Positions 44,961 to 53,379 of a stretch of 64,000 nt of DNA are shown here, in pieces. Every line of letters starts with the position of its first letter. The first letter of the stretch is position 1. The notes under the pieces were generated by a model, which did not search any database, was not told the origin of the DNA, and saw only the letters and a program-made list of their open reading frames with translations. The DNA is from Arthrobacter sp. AZCC_0090 (GTDB lineage Bacteria > Actinomycetota > Actinomycetes > Actinomycetales > Micrococcaceae). The DNA lies in the NCBI RefSeq assembly GCF_014207375.1, contig NZ_JACHEE010000018.1:1-64000 (forward strand), read 5' to 3'. A program made the position numbers and the translations under genes.

Positions 44961-46388
44961 ATGAAATCCATGCTCCGTTCACAACTCTTCGAGATCGAAC
45001 AAGAGTCCATTGCACCCATCCCCGAAGACGCCCGCCACGGACGGTCCCGGGAACTCTTCACCATCTGGTTCGGGATGAACATGACGCCCCTGACCGTGGT
45101 CACGGGCGCCACTGCCACCACGCTCCTCGGCCTGCCAATGCTGAGCTCCATCATCGCGATCCTCTTGGGCCACGCGCTTGGCGGAATCGGCATGGCCCTG
45201 CACGCGGCGCAAGGACCGCAGTTGGGGGTACCCCAGATGCTGCAGGCACGCGGCCAGTTCGGTTCGCGCGGAGCGGCCTTGATCGTGCTCGTCGCAATCT
45301 TGATGTTCGTGGGCTATTTCTCCTCGAACCTGATTGTCTCCGCCGATTCGATCTCCGCCCTTCTTCCTGAGGCCAGCGGACCCGCCATGATCATCGGCTG
45401 TGCCCTTCTCAGCTTCGTGATCGCTGCTTTCGGCTACAACTTGGTGCGCAAAGTGACTGCGCTGGGCGCCTACATCGTCGGTGCACTGGTGCTGGTGTCT
45501 TTCGCTGCGCTGCTCTCCAACGGTGATTTCTGGGGGCAGCTGAACCAAGGCGAATTTACCTGGACCGGCTTCCTGGCCATGCTGGCTATCGGCATCGTCT
45601 GGCAGCTGACCTACGCTCCCTATGTCTCGGACTACTCCCGCTACATGCCTGCGAAATCCGGCACACGGGGCGCATTCTGGGGAACCTATCTGGGTTGCGT
45701 CCTGTCCAGTGCCCTGCTGATGGTGCTTGGATCCGGCGTCGGCCTGGCGGTTCACGGGGCAAGCACCATGTCCGGACTCAACGGCATTTTGGGGCCCGTG
45801 CTCGGTGCCGTGGTTCTTGTGGGCTTCGCCCTGGTGGCCGCCTCGGGCAACTCCGTGAATGCCTACTGCAGCGCATTGTGTGCCTTGACGTTCGTGGAGA
45901 CCTTCGTCAGCGGCTGGCGCCCGGGCGCAAAAGCCCGCCTGGTGACTTCCGTGGTGCTGCACGTACTGGGCGTGGTGCTGGCCCTGGCTGCGGCCACCAG
46001 CTTCGCTTCCTCCTACTTCAGCTTCCTGAGCGTGTTGCTCTACGTGCTCATTCCGTGGTCCGCAGTGAACCTAGTGGATTATTACATCATTAGGCACGGA
46101 TCGTACGCCGTGGATGAGTTCTACGCCGCGGACGGCGGCCGCTACGGACGCTGGAATGCCGGTTCCCTGATGGTCTTCGCCATCGGCGTCCTCGCCCAGA
46201 TCCCCTTCATGGCGACCCCCTTTTACACCGGCGCGATCGCCGAAGCCATGGGCGGAATCGACATTGCCTGGCTCGTCGGACTCAGCGTCAGCGGCTTGGC
46301 GTACATTGTCCTCGCGCGCACCGCACCCTCCCTGGTGCGTCTCAACTCAGGCTCACATGAACCGACCCCTTCGAAAGTAATGCCATGA
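44961..46388 (+). CDS. NCS1-family permease (cytosine/purine type)
   Basis: A 475-residue membrane protein of the nucleobase:cation symporter-1 family. About 12 hydrophobic segments can be followed. The early block FTIWFGMNMTPLTVVTGA and the segment AAQGPQLGVPQMLQARGQFG in helix 2-3 are typical. Substrates in the family are nucleobases, hydantoins, allantoin, thiamine and similar N-heterocycles. ATG 44961 is chosen by family N-terminus; the frame is open further upstream. It overlaps the amidohydrolase by 4 bases. Confidence 0.92.
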   Translation: MKSMLRSQLFEIEQESIAPIPEDARHGRSRELFTIWFGMNMTPLTVVTGATATTLLGLPMLSSIIAILLGHALGGIGMALHAAQGPQLGVPQMLQARGQFGSRGAALIVLVAILMFVGYFSSNLIVSADSISALLPEASGPAMIIGCALLSFVIAAFGYNLVRKVTALGAYIVGALVLVSFAALLSNGDFWGQLNQGEFTWTGFLAMLAIGIVWQLTYAPYVSDYSRYMPAKSGTRGAFWGTYLGCVLSSALLMVLGSGVGLAVHGASTMSGLNGILGPVLGAVVLVGFALVAASGNSVNAYCSALCALTFVETFVSGWRPGAKARLVTSVVLHVLGVVLALAAATSFASSYFSFLSVLLYVLIPWSAVNLVDYYIIRHGSYAVDEFYAADGGRYGRWNAGSLMVFAIGVLAQIPFMATPFYTGAIAEAMGGIDIAWLVGLSVSGLAYIVLARTAPSLVRLNSGSHEPTPSKVMP

Positions 46389-48052
46389 CCCATGCAGATT
46401 GGATCTTCAGCGGTGGACCCGTCCACACCATGGACCCGTCCCGCCCATACACGGACGCCGTTGCGGTGGCCGGAGGCAAAATCGTGGCCCTCGGCGCCGA
46501 CGCCGCAAGGTGGCGCGGTCCCGCCACCGAACTGGTTGACCTCGCAGGGAAGGCGCTGCTGCCAGGCTTTCAAGACGCCCACGTTCACCCGATCGCGGGA
46601 GGACTGCAGATGCTTTCTTGCGACCTCGGCGGGGTCCACTCCCTGCAGGGCTACCGCACACTGATTGCGGAGTGCGCCAGCGCCAAACCTGGAGCGGAAT
46701 GGATAACGGGTGCCGGATGGTACGGGGACGTGTTCGACGGCGGTTTCCCGCACCGCGCGCTGCTGGACGAACTTGTCCCGGACCGCCCGGTGTTCCTGAT
46801 CAGCCATGACGGACACGGTGCCTGGGTGAACTCAAAGGCGCTGGACCTGGCAGGGATAACAGATAGCACTCCCAACCCTGACGGCGGCATTATCGCCCGC
46901 GACGGCTCCGGAAAAGCAACGGGCATGCTCATCGAACACGCCGCCGATCTCGTATCGTCCCTCATCCCGGACCCGGACGAACGGCACATCCGCGCGGCAC
47001 TTCTCGCGGCGCAGTCCTATCTGCACTCCCTTGGGGTGACCGCTTGGCAGGATGCCGCCGTCGGGCAGGCCCTCGGCATGCCTGATTCGTTCGAGCATTA
47101 CCTGGCTCTTGAAGGTGAGGGGCTGTTCAGCGGCACCGTCACCGGAGCGCTGTGGTGGGACCGTGACCAGGGCATCGAGCAATTGGAACTGTTCAAGACC
47201 CGCCGGGCCCGGGCCACCGGGGGCTTCCGTGCGACCGCAGTGAAGATCATGGTGGACGGCGTTTGCGAGAATCTCACCGCGGCGATGACCAGGCCCTACC
47301 GGGGCCATCCGCACGAGCGGGGGATGAGCCTGATCGAGCGGGCCGAACTCGCACGGATCGCCGCGGCCGTTGACGCGGAAGGCTTTGATCTTCATCTGCA
47401 TGCCGTGGGCGATCAAGCGGTCCGCGACTGCGTCAACGCCTTGGACCTGCCGCGAAGGGAGGGCTGGGACCCTCGCCACCAGATCGCCCATCTTGACCTG
47501 GTGGATCCCGCGGATGTGACCCGCTTCGCGCAAACGGGGGCGATCGCCAACATCCAGCCATTGTGGGCGCGTATGGATCCCGTCCTCGTGGAAACCAAGC
47601 TGCCCTATCTTGACGAGGCCCATCAAAAGGTCCATTTTGCCTTCGAAACGCTTCGTCGCGCCGGCGTTGCGCTGGCAATCGGCAGCGACTGGCCGGTCTC
47701 CAGCCCGGACCCCCTGTGGGGCATCCACACCGCCGTGAACCGCACCGGCCCGCCTGCCGATCCGCACGCCGGTGACTTTCGCTCCCAGCACGAACCGCTC
47801 CTGCCCGGAGAAGCCATTACCCTCGGAGCCGCGCTCGCTGCCTACACAACGGGAGCAGCGCGGGCCAACCGCCTCGATGCGGAGCGGGGAGCCGTGCGGG
47901 TAGGACTCGCCGCCGATCTTGTGGTGCTCGACGCCGATCCCTACGCCACCGAGGCAGCCGGACTGGGCGGAATCGGCGTTGAGTTGACCCTCGCGGGAGG
48001 TCGCGCGGTCTACAACCGGGCCAGCGACGCCGTTTCCTCCCTTCTGCACTAA
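46385..48052 (+). CDS. amidohydrolase (YtcJ/N-substituted formamide deformylase-like)
   Basis: A 555-residue amidohydrolase-superfamily enzyme of the YtcJ branch. The metal motif FQDAHVHP is near residue 65, a central block VKIMVDGVCEN near 290, LHLHAVGDQAVRD near 340, HQIAHLD near 365 and IGSDWPVSSPDP near 435. The closest characterised type I can name is N-substituted formamide deformylase from Arthrobacter, which releases formate and an amine. The ATG overlaps the permease stop. With a permease on each side, it forms an uptake-and-cleavage operon. Confidence 0.9.
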   Translation: MTHADWIFSGGPVHTMDPSRPYTDAVAVAGGKIVALGADAARWRGPATELVDLAGKALLPGFQDAHVHPIAGGLQMLSCDLGGVHSLQGYRTLIAECASAKPGAEWITGAGWYGDVFDGGFPHRALLDELVPDRPVFLISHDGHGAWVNSKALDLAGITDSTPNPDGGIIARDGSGKATGMLIEHAADLVSSLIPDPDERHIRAALLAAQSYLHSLGVTAWQDAAVGQALGMPDSFEHYLALEGEGLFSGTVTGALWWDRDQGIEQLELFKTRRARATGGFRATAVKIMVDGVCENLTAAMTRPYRGHPHERGMSLIERAELARIAAAVDAEGFDLHLHAVGDQAVRDCVNALDLPRREGWDPRHQIAHLDLVDPADVTRFAQTGAIANIQPLWARMDPVLVETKLPYLDEAHQKVHFAFETLRRAGVALAIGSDWPVSSPDPLWGIHTAVNRTGPPADPHAGDFRSQHEPLLPGEAITLGAALAAYTTGAARANRLDAERGAVRVGLAADLVVLDADPYATEAAGLGGIGVELTLAGGRAVYNRASDAVSSLLH

Positions 48053-48083
48053 CGCAAACCAGAGTCGTAGCAAAGGACCGATC

Positions 48084-49646
48084 ATGGATCAGCAAACAGC
48101 TTCAACGAGCCTTGCCCAAGAACAAAGCAAACATCTGCAAAAATCACTGGGCCGCTTCGACATCCTCCTCTTGGTGGTCGCGGCCGTCATCTCGGTGGAG
48201 GTCCTCGGACAGGTATCGGGATTTGGCGGGGAGACCTTTACCTGGACCCTGATCCTGGCCATCACCTTCCTGATTCCGTATGGCCTCATCTTCGCCGAGA
48301 CAGGCGGAGCCTTCACTGAGGAAGGCGGAGTCTACGTCTGGACCAAGATGGCCTATGGCCGGGCGATTGCCGCCATCACGTCATTGTTCACGTGGGTCAC
48401 CCAACCGGTCTGGGTGGGCGGCGCAATGTCCTTCGTCGCAGTGGAGACCTGGTCCGAGTATGTGGGGCATGTTGAAGCGGGCGGCGTCTGGGATTACCTC
48501 TTCAAACTGGCGTTCATCTGGATCACGGTGACGTCCGCGATCATCAGCCTCAAGCGAGGCAAATGGCTGCCCTCCCTTGGCGCCATCCTCAAGGTGGTCT
48601 TCCTGACCTTCTTCATCATCGTCACCTTGGTCTACGGGCTGCAGCATGGATTCAACGGACTGGATCTGGGGTTCTTCTCGCCTACGCTGGCGGGCTTCCT
48701 CGGCGTCACACCGCTCCTGCTGTTCTCATTCCTGGGCTTTGAATCCGGCAACAGCGCTGCCGGGGAAATGAAGAATCCGGCCAAGGACGTGCCGATTTCG
48801 GTGGCCCGTTCCTCCATGATCGCGGCGGCGAGCTACCTGCTGCCGATCCTTGCGATCCTGCTGGTGGTGCCGCTGGACCAGATCACGGGCATCAGCGGGC
48901 TCTTCGGCGCCGTAGCCACGGTGTATTCCGTGTTTGGTCCCGCGGCACAGGCCATGCTGGCGGTTTCGGCGGTGGTCTTCTGCTTCATCTTGGTTTCGCA
49001 GGGTGCGGCGTGGATGATCATCAGCGACCGCATGCAGGCCATGGCGGCCGCGGACGGCTCGTTCTTCGGGGGCTTCTTTGGCCGTTTCCACCCCAAGCTC
49101 GGCACACCCATCCGCGTGAACACGCTCTCCGGCGTGGTCGCCACGTTCTTCATGTTCGCGGCGATGCAGCTGAGCGGGACCAGCAGCGCCTTGTTCCAGG
49201 TGGTGTTGACCATTGCGATCTCCACTTTCCTGCTCAGCTACCTGTTTGCCATTCCGGCAGCAGTGCGGTTGCGCAGCAAGTACCCGCTCGCGGAGCGTCC
49301 CTTCAAAGTTCCAGTCTCCGATGCCGTTTTCCGCCTCATGGGAGCCATTTGCTTCGCGTGGATCCTGATCGGCTCGTGGGTGGCCATCTTCCCGGGAACG
49401 CTGGACATGCTCTTCGGCCTGACGTACGACTTTGACACTGCCTGGGGTGTTTCACAGTTCACTTTCGAAGCATTCGCCCTCGGGACGCTCTGCTGCATCC
49501 TCGCCCTGGGAATCGTGGGCTATGTCCGGGGCAAGAAGGTTCGCGAGGGCGTAGCTTCCGCGGAGGTTCCCGACGCCGGCCTGCACAGCGAAGGTTCCCC
49601 CAGCGAAGGTTCGCACGGCTCAGGTTCCCTCCTCCCGGGCGGCTGA
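48084..49646 (+). CDS. APC-family amino acid/amine permease
   Basis: A 520-residue permease with about 12 hydrophobic helices. The opening LGRFDILLLVVAAVISVEVLG and the loop TGGAFTEEGGVYVWTKMAYG are typical of the amino acid-polyamine-organocation superfamily. The C-terminal tail is hydrophilic and contains short SEGS-like repeats. It lies 31 bases after the amidohydrolase. It could import the substrate or export a product such as an amine. Confidence 0.9.
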   Translation: MDQQTASTSLAQEQSKHLQKSLGRFDILLLVVAAVISVEVLGQVSGFGGETFTWTLILAITFLIPYGLIFAETGGAFTEEGGVYVWTKMAYGRAIAAITSLFTWVTQPVWVGGAMSFVAVETWSEYVGHVEAGGVWDYLFKLAFIWITVTSAIISLKRGKWLPSLGAILKVVFLTFFIIVTLVYGLQHGFNGLDLGFFSPTLAGFLGVTPLLLFSFLGFESGNSAAGEMKNPAKDVPISVARSSMIAAASYLLPILAILLVVPLDQITGISGLFGAVATVYSVFGPAAQAMLAVSAVVFCFILVSQGAAWMIISDRMQAMAAADGSFFGGFFGRFHPKLGTPIRVNTLSGVVATFFMFAAMQLSGTSSALFQVVLTIAISTFLLSYLFAIPAAVRLRSKYPLAERPFKVPVSDAVFRLMGAICFAWILIGSWVAIFPGTLDMLFGLTYDFDTAWGVSQFTFEAFALGTLCCILALGIVGYVRGKKVREGVASAEVPDAGLHSEGSPSEGSHGSGSLLPGG

Positions 49647-49660
49647 GCCGCCGTCGTACA

Positions 49661-49726
49661 CCCAACTGGCTCGCAGTTGTTGTCGTTATGAGAGCTCAAA
49701 ACGACAACAACTGCGAGCTACTTGGG
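49661..49726. terminator. perfect palindrome between convergent genes
   Basis: Arms 49669-49686 and 49701-49718 pair perfectly over 18 bases (GCTCGCAGTTGTTGTCGT and its complement), with CCCAA and TTGGG extending outward. The loop is 14 bases. It separates the convergent APC permease and malate synthase genes and is probably a bidirectional terminator. Confidence 0.65.
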
Positions 49727-49809
49727 TAGGGTTCCGTCGCTGGGCTGCCTCCCCGGCCATCGGGGTCACTTGTTGCGAAGAGTGCAGGCAGCCCAGCGGC
49801 CGGAAGTTC

Positions 49810-51462
49810 TCAGGCGGCCACGAGCTCTTCCTTGGTAGCTTCTTCGCGGGCTTCCGTGAGGTAACGGGCGTAGGCCGGGATGGTCAGGAAGGTGGGGAAC
49901 TCCTCGGCGAGGGTGACCTCCTCGAAGATGCTGCGGGCATCGTTGAAGCGGTCGTCGTCGAAGCGTTCCAGCCGTGCGAACTCTTCGTCCAGCAGGTCGT
50001 TGACCCATTCGCGGGTGATGACTTCACCGGTGTCCGTGATGGCGTGGGAGTAGATCCACTGCCACAGCTGTGAACGGGAGATCTCCGCCGTGGCGGCGTC
50101 TTCCATCAGGTTGTGGATGGCCACGGCGCCGTTGCCGCGCAGCCAGGACTCGATGTAGCGGATGCCCACTTCGATGTTGTTCCGGATGCCGGTTTCGGTG
50201 ATGGTGCCTTCAGTGGAGGCGACGTCGATCAGCGCACGGTCGTCCGGGGTCACATCCTCACGCGAGCGGTCCAGCTGGTTCGGACGGTCGCCGAGGACGC
50301 CGTCGAACACTTCGCGGCAGACCGGAACCAGATCCGGGTGCGCGACCCAGGAACCGTCGAAACCGTCGCCGGCTTCGCGGGTCTTGTCCGCGCGGACCTT
50401 CTCGAACGCTGCCGTGTTGGCGGCCTCGTCCTTCCGGTTCGGAACGGCTGCGGCCATGCCGCCGATCGCCATGGCGCCGCGGCGGTGGCAGGCCCGGACC
50501 AACTGCTCGGTGTAGGAGCGCATGAACGGCTGGGTCATGGACACCTGGCCGCGGTCCGGCAACACGAAGCGGGGGCCGCGGGTGCGGAAGTTCTTGATCA
50601 CGGAGAAGATGTAGTCCCAGCGGCCGGCGTTCAGGCCCGAGGCGTGATCGCGCAGTTCGAAGAGGATTTCCTCCATCTCGAACGCCGCCGTGATGGTCTC
50701 GATGAGCACAGTGGCACGGATGGTGCCCTGCGGGATGCCGAGCAGGTCCTGGGCCATGATGAAGATGTCGTTCCAGAGGCGCGCCTCGAGGTGGTTCTCG
50801 ATCTTGGGCAGGTAGAAGTACGGTCCCTTGCCCTGTGCCAGCAGACGGCGGGCATTGTGGAAGAAGAACAAGCCGAAGTCCACCACGCCACCGGCAACGG
50901 GCTTCCCGTCGATGAGCATGTGCTTCTCCGGCAGGTGCCAGCCGCGGGGCCGCACCACGATGGTCGGCAAGTCCTCGGCGGCCCGCAGCTTGTACTCCTT
51001 GCCCTCCGGCGAAGTGAAGTCGATCCGGCGCTCCAGCGCGTCCGTGAGGTTCAGCTGGCCCTGGATGACGTTGCGCCACGTGGGGGTGGAGGAGTCTTCC
51101 ATGTCGGCCAGCCACACCTTGGCGCCGGAGTTGAGCGCGTTGATGGTCATCTTCCGGTCAACGGGCCCGGTGATCTCCACCCGGCGGTCTTCCAGGCCAG
51201 GGGCCGGGGGAGCGACGCGCCAGTTCGGGTCATTGCGGATTTCCGCGGTCTCCGGGAGGAAACGCGGATCCTGGCCACCGGAAATCTGGCCGCGGCGGGT
51301 GTGCCGAGCCCGCATCAGCTCCTGACGGCGCTCCGCCGTCGCCCGGTGCAGCTTTGCCACGAACGCCAGGGCATCCGGAGTAAGAACCTCGTTCTGCCGG
51401 TGAATCGGCTGGGCGGTCAGCGTGATGCCGTTGATCGTGTAATTGTCGGTGAAACTGTTCAT
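49810..51462 (-). CDS. aceB: malate synthase A
   Basis: A 550-residue malate synthase of the A type, condensing glyoxylate and acetyl-CoA. Family landmarks are RREITGP-like VEITGPVDRKMTINALNSGAK, the segment VWLADMEDSSTPTW (metal-site acidic residues), VRPRGWHLPEKH and, late, the block ending RNDILDEEF-like DLLDEEFARL. Length matches the A form rather than the 720-residue G form. GAGGAGAG precedes the ATG. Isocitrate lyase is encoded 430 bases upstream on the same strand, completing the glyoxylate shunt. Confidence 0.96.
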   Translation of the reverse strand: MNSFTDNYTINGITLTAQPIHRQNEVLTPDALAFVAKLHRATAERRQELMRARHTRRGQISGGQDPRFLPETAEIRNDPNWRVAPPAPGLEDRRVEITGPVDRKMTINALNSGAKVWLADMEDSSTPTWRNVIQGQLNLTDALERRIDFTSPEGKEYKLRAAEDLPTIVVRPRGWHLPEKHMLIDGKPVAGGVVDFGLFFFHNARRLLAQGKGPYFYLPKIENHLEARLWNDIFIMAQDLLGIPQGTIRATVLIETITAAFEMEEILFELRDHASGLNAGRWDYIFSVIKNFRTRGPRFVLPDRGQVSMTQPFMRSYTEQLVRACHRRGAMAIGGMAAAVPNRKDEAANTAAFEKVRADKTREAGDGFDGSWVAHPDLVPVCREVFDGVLGDRPNQLDRSREDVTPDDRALIDVASTEGTITETGIRNNIEVGIRYIESWLRGNGAVAIHNLMEDAATAEISRSQLWQWIYSHAITDTGEVITREWVNDLLDEEFARLERFDDDRFNDARSIFEEVTLAEEFPTFLTIPAYARYLTEAREEATKEELVAA

Positions 51463-51892
51463 TTCAATCTCTCCTCAGAGAAGCAAATGTTCGACGGCTG
51501 GCCGTTTAGTGCGGTGCCGGGGCGGGACGGGTGCATGGCGGGGTTCGGGGCCGGGCAAGGCAATCCTCCGCGTGCTATTCCCCATCCCCGCCCGAAGAGG
51601 CCTCGCAAAGCTCGGCCGGGGCGGGGACAGGGCCCCTTTTACGCACGCTTCCGGATCACCTTGCCCGGCTGCCGGAAAGGCGCCTTACGCTCAAGGCCGG
51701 AGGGCCGGTATTGCGGCAGTCTGCGTAAAAGGGGCCCTACGTCCCGGTCCGTCCTCGCTCAGCGAGGTCGAAACCGGGACGTGGGGAATAGCAGGCAGAG
51801 CATTGCCGGTCCGTAGGCCCGGGGTGACGCCGGCACGCGCCGGAGGTGAGCCGCACGCTTCGTAACGAATGCCGGTTCGCCGTCGGAATGGG
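51463..51892. repeat. multi-stem palindromic element between aceA and aceB
   Basis: This 430-base gap has no gene but strong nested symmetry. Outer arms GCTATTCCCCA (51574-51584) and TGGGGAATAGC (51782-51792) are perfect. Inner arms 51630-51645 and 51722-51737 (GGGCCCCTTTTACGCA and its complement) are perfect over 16 bases. Each side also folds by itself: CGTCCCGGT (51740-51748) with ACCGGGACG (51773-51781) around CCTCGCT/AGCGAGG, and CCCCGCCC near 51586 with GGGGCGGGG near 51618. Weaker symmetry extends to about 51520 and 51850. It could be a palindromic mobile element or a structured RNA that sets aceA/aceB message balance. Confidence 0.75.
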
Positions 51893-53224
51893 CTAGTGGA
51901 ACTGGCCTTCTTCGGTGGATCCCACCAGGGCCAGGGTAGATGCGTTCGGGTTGAGCGCAGTTGCGATGTCGTCGAAGTAGCCGGTGCCGACTTCGCGCTG
52001 GTGCTTCGTTGCGGTGTAGCCGCGGGACTCGGAGGCGAATTCCTTTTCCTGGAGTTCGACGTAGGCGCTCATGCCTTCGCGGGCGTAGCCGTGGGCGAGG
52101 TCGAACATCGAGTAGTTCAGGGCATGGAAGCCGGCCAGGGTGATGAACTGGAACGTGAAGCCCATGGCGCCGAGTTCGCGCTGGAACTTGGCGATCGTGG
52201 CGTCGTCCAGGTGCTTGCGCCAGTTGAACGATGGCGAGCAGTTGTAGGAGAGCATCTGGTCAGGGAACTCGGCCTTGACGGACTCGGCGAACTTGCGGGC
52301 CAGCTCAAGGTCCGGGGTGCCCGTTTCCATCCAGATGAGGTCGGAATAAGGGGCGTATGCCTTGGCGCGGGCGATGCAGGGTTCGATGCCGTTGCGGACC
52401 TTGTAGAAGCCCTCAGCGGTACGGACCGGCTGTCCCCCTTCGCGGAGGATGAATTCCTGGTCGCGCTCGTCGACGTCGGAGGTGATCAGGGTGGCTGCCT
52501 CGGCGTCGGTGCGGGCGATGACGACGGACGGGGTGCCCGCGACGTCGGCTGCCAGCCGGGCGGCGTTCAGGGTCCGGACGTGCTGCTGGGTGGGGATGAG
52601 CACCTTGCCGCCGAGGTGGCCGCACTTCTTTTCCGAGGCGAGCTGGTCTTCCCAGTGCACGCCCGCGGCGCCGGCCTGGATCATGGATTTCATGAGTTCG
52701 TAGGCGTTCAGCGGGCCGCCGAAACCGGCTTCGGCGTCGGCAACGATCGGGACCAGCCAGTCCTCGACGGTCTGGATGCCTTCGGAGAACTCGATCTGGT
52801 CGGCCCGAAGCAGGGCGTTGTTGATCCGGCGGACCACCGTGGGAACCGAGTTGGCCGGGTAGAGCGACTGGTCCGGGTAGGTGTGGCCGGAGTTGTTGGC
52901 GTCGGCGGCGACCTGCCAACCGGACAGGTAGATGGCCCGCAGTCCAGCCTTGACTTGCTGCACGGCCTGGTTGCCGGTCAGGGCACCGAGGGCGTTCGTG
53001 TACTTGCCTTCCTTGTGCTCTTCCGTGAGCTGCTTCCACAGCTTCTCGGAGCCGCGCTTGGCCAGGGTGTGTTCTTCGGAGACACGGCCGCGGAGGCGGA
53101 CGACGTCGGCGGCTGAGTAATCGCGGGTGACGCCTTCCCAACGCGGGTTGGCAGCCCATTCGAGCTCCAGTGCGGCGGCCTGCTCGGATGCGGTGGGCTG
53201 CTCTGGTTCAAATGCTGCGGTCAT
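51893..53224 (-). CDS. aceA: isocitrate lyase
   Basis: A 443-residue isocitrate lyase splitting isocitrate to succinate and glyoxylate. The signature KKCGHLGGK, with catalytic Cys201, is clear. SGWQVAADANN, the metal block IVADAEAGFGG and YNCSPSFNW are also present. AAAGGAG precedes the ATG. It is divergent from the RamB-like regulator and has a strong hairpin in its probable 5' leader. Malate synthase lies downstream on the same strand. Confidence 0.97.
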   Translation of the reverse strand: MTAAFEPEQPTASEQAAALELEWAANPRWEGVTRDYSAADVVRLRGRVSEEHTLAKRGSEKLWKQLTEEHKEGKYTNALGALTGNQAVQQVKAGLRAIYLSGWQVAADANNSGHTYPDQSLYPANSVPTVVRRINNALLRADQIEFSEGIQTVEDWLVPIVADAEAGFGGPLNAYELMKSMIQAGAAGVHWEDQLASEKKCGHLGGKVLIPTQQHVRTLNAARLAADVAGTPSVVIARTDAEAATLITSDVDERDQEFILREGGQPVRTAEGFYKVRNGIEPCIARAKAYAPYSDLIWMETGTPDLELARKFAESVKAEFPDQMLSYNCSPSFNWRKHLDDATIAKFQRELGAMGFTFQFITLAGFHALNYSMFDLAHGYAREGMSAYVELQEKEFASESRGYTATKHQREVGTGYFDDIATALNPNASTLALVGSTEEGQFH

Positions 53225-53270
53225 TGTTCTGTCTCCTTTGACGCTACTTGGCGTGTTGCTGTGTATGTAG

Positions 53271-53316
53271 CCCCGGCTGATCTTCGCTGCGCCTTTGCAG
53301 TCAAGGCGAGCCGGGG
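53271..53316. promoter_or_regulatory. nested hairpin upstream of aceA with CTTTGCA core
   Basis: Outer arms CCCCGGCT (53271-53278) and AGCCGGGG (53309-53316) enclose inner arms CGCCTT (53290-53295) and AAGGCG (53303-53308). The inner segment contains CTTTGCA (53293-53299), which matches the core of the RamB operator known from Corynebacterium. The element is 47 bases upstream of aceA and 64 bases upstream of the regulator gene. It could be an operator, a leader structure, or both. Confidence 0.45.
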
Positions 53317-53379
53317 TTTCCGTAGTTCTTACTTTTCAGTACTTCCAAGAGGCTTTCTAGAGGAAAACCATGGAAAGAA

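Noticed and set aside
50113..51816. 567-residue frame opposite malate synthase
   Set aside because: Malate synthase is certain on the minus strand; the frame is an antisense artefact.
51869..53116. 415-residue frame opposite isocitrate lyase
   Set aside because: Isocitrate lyase is certain; the translation lacks any family motif.
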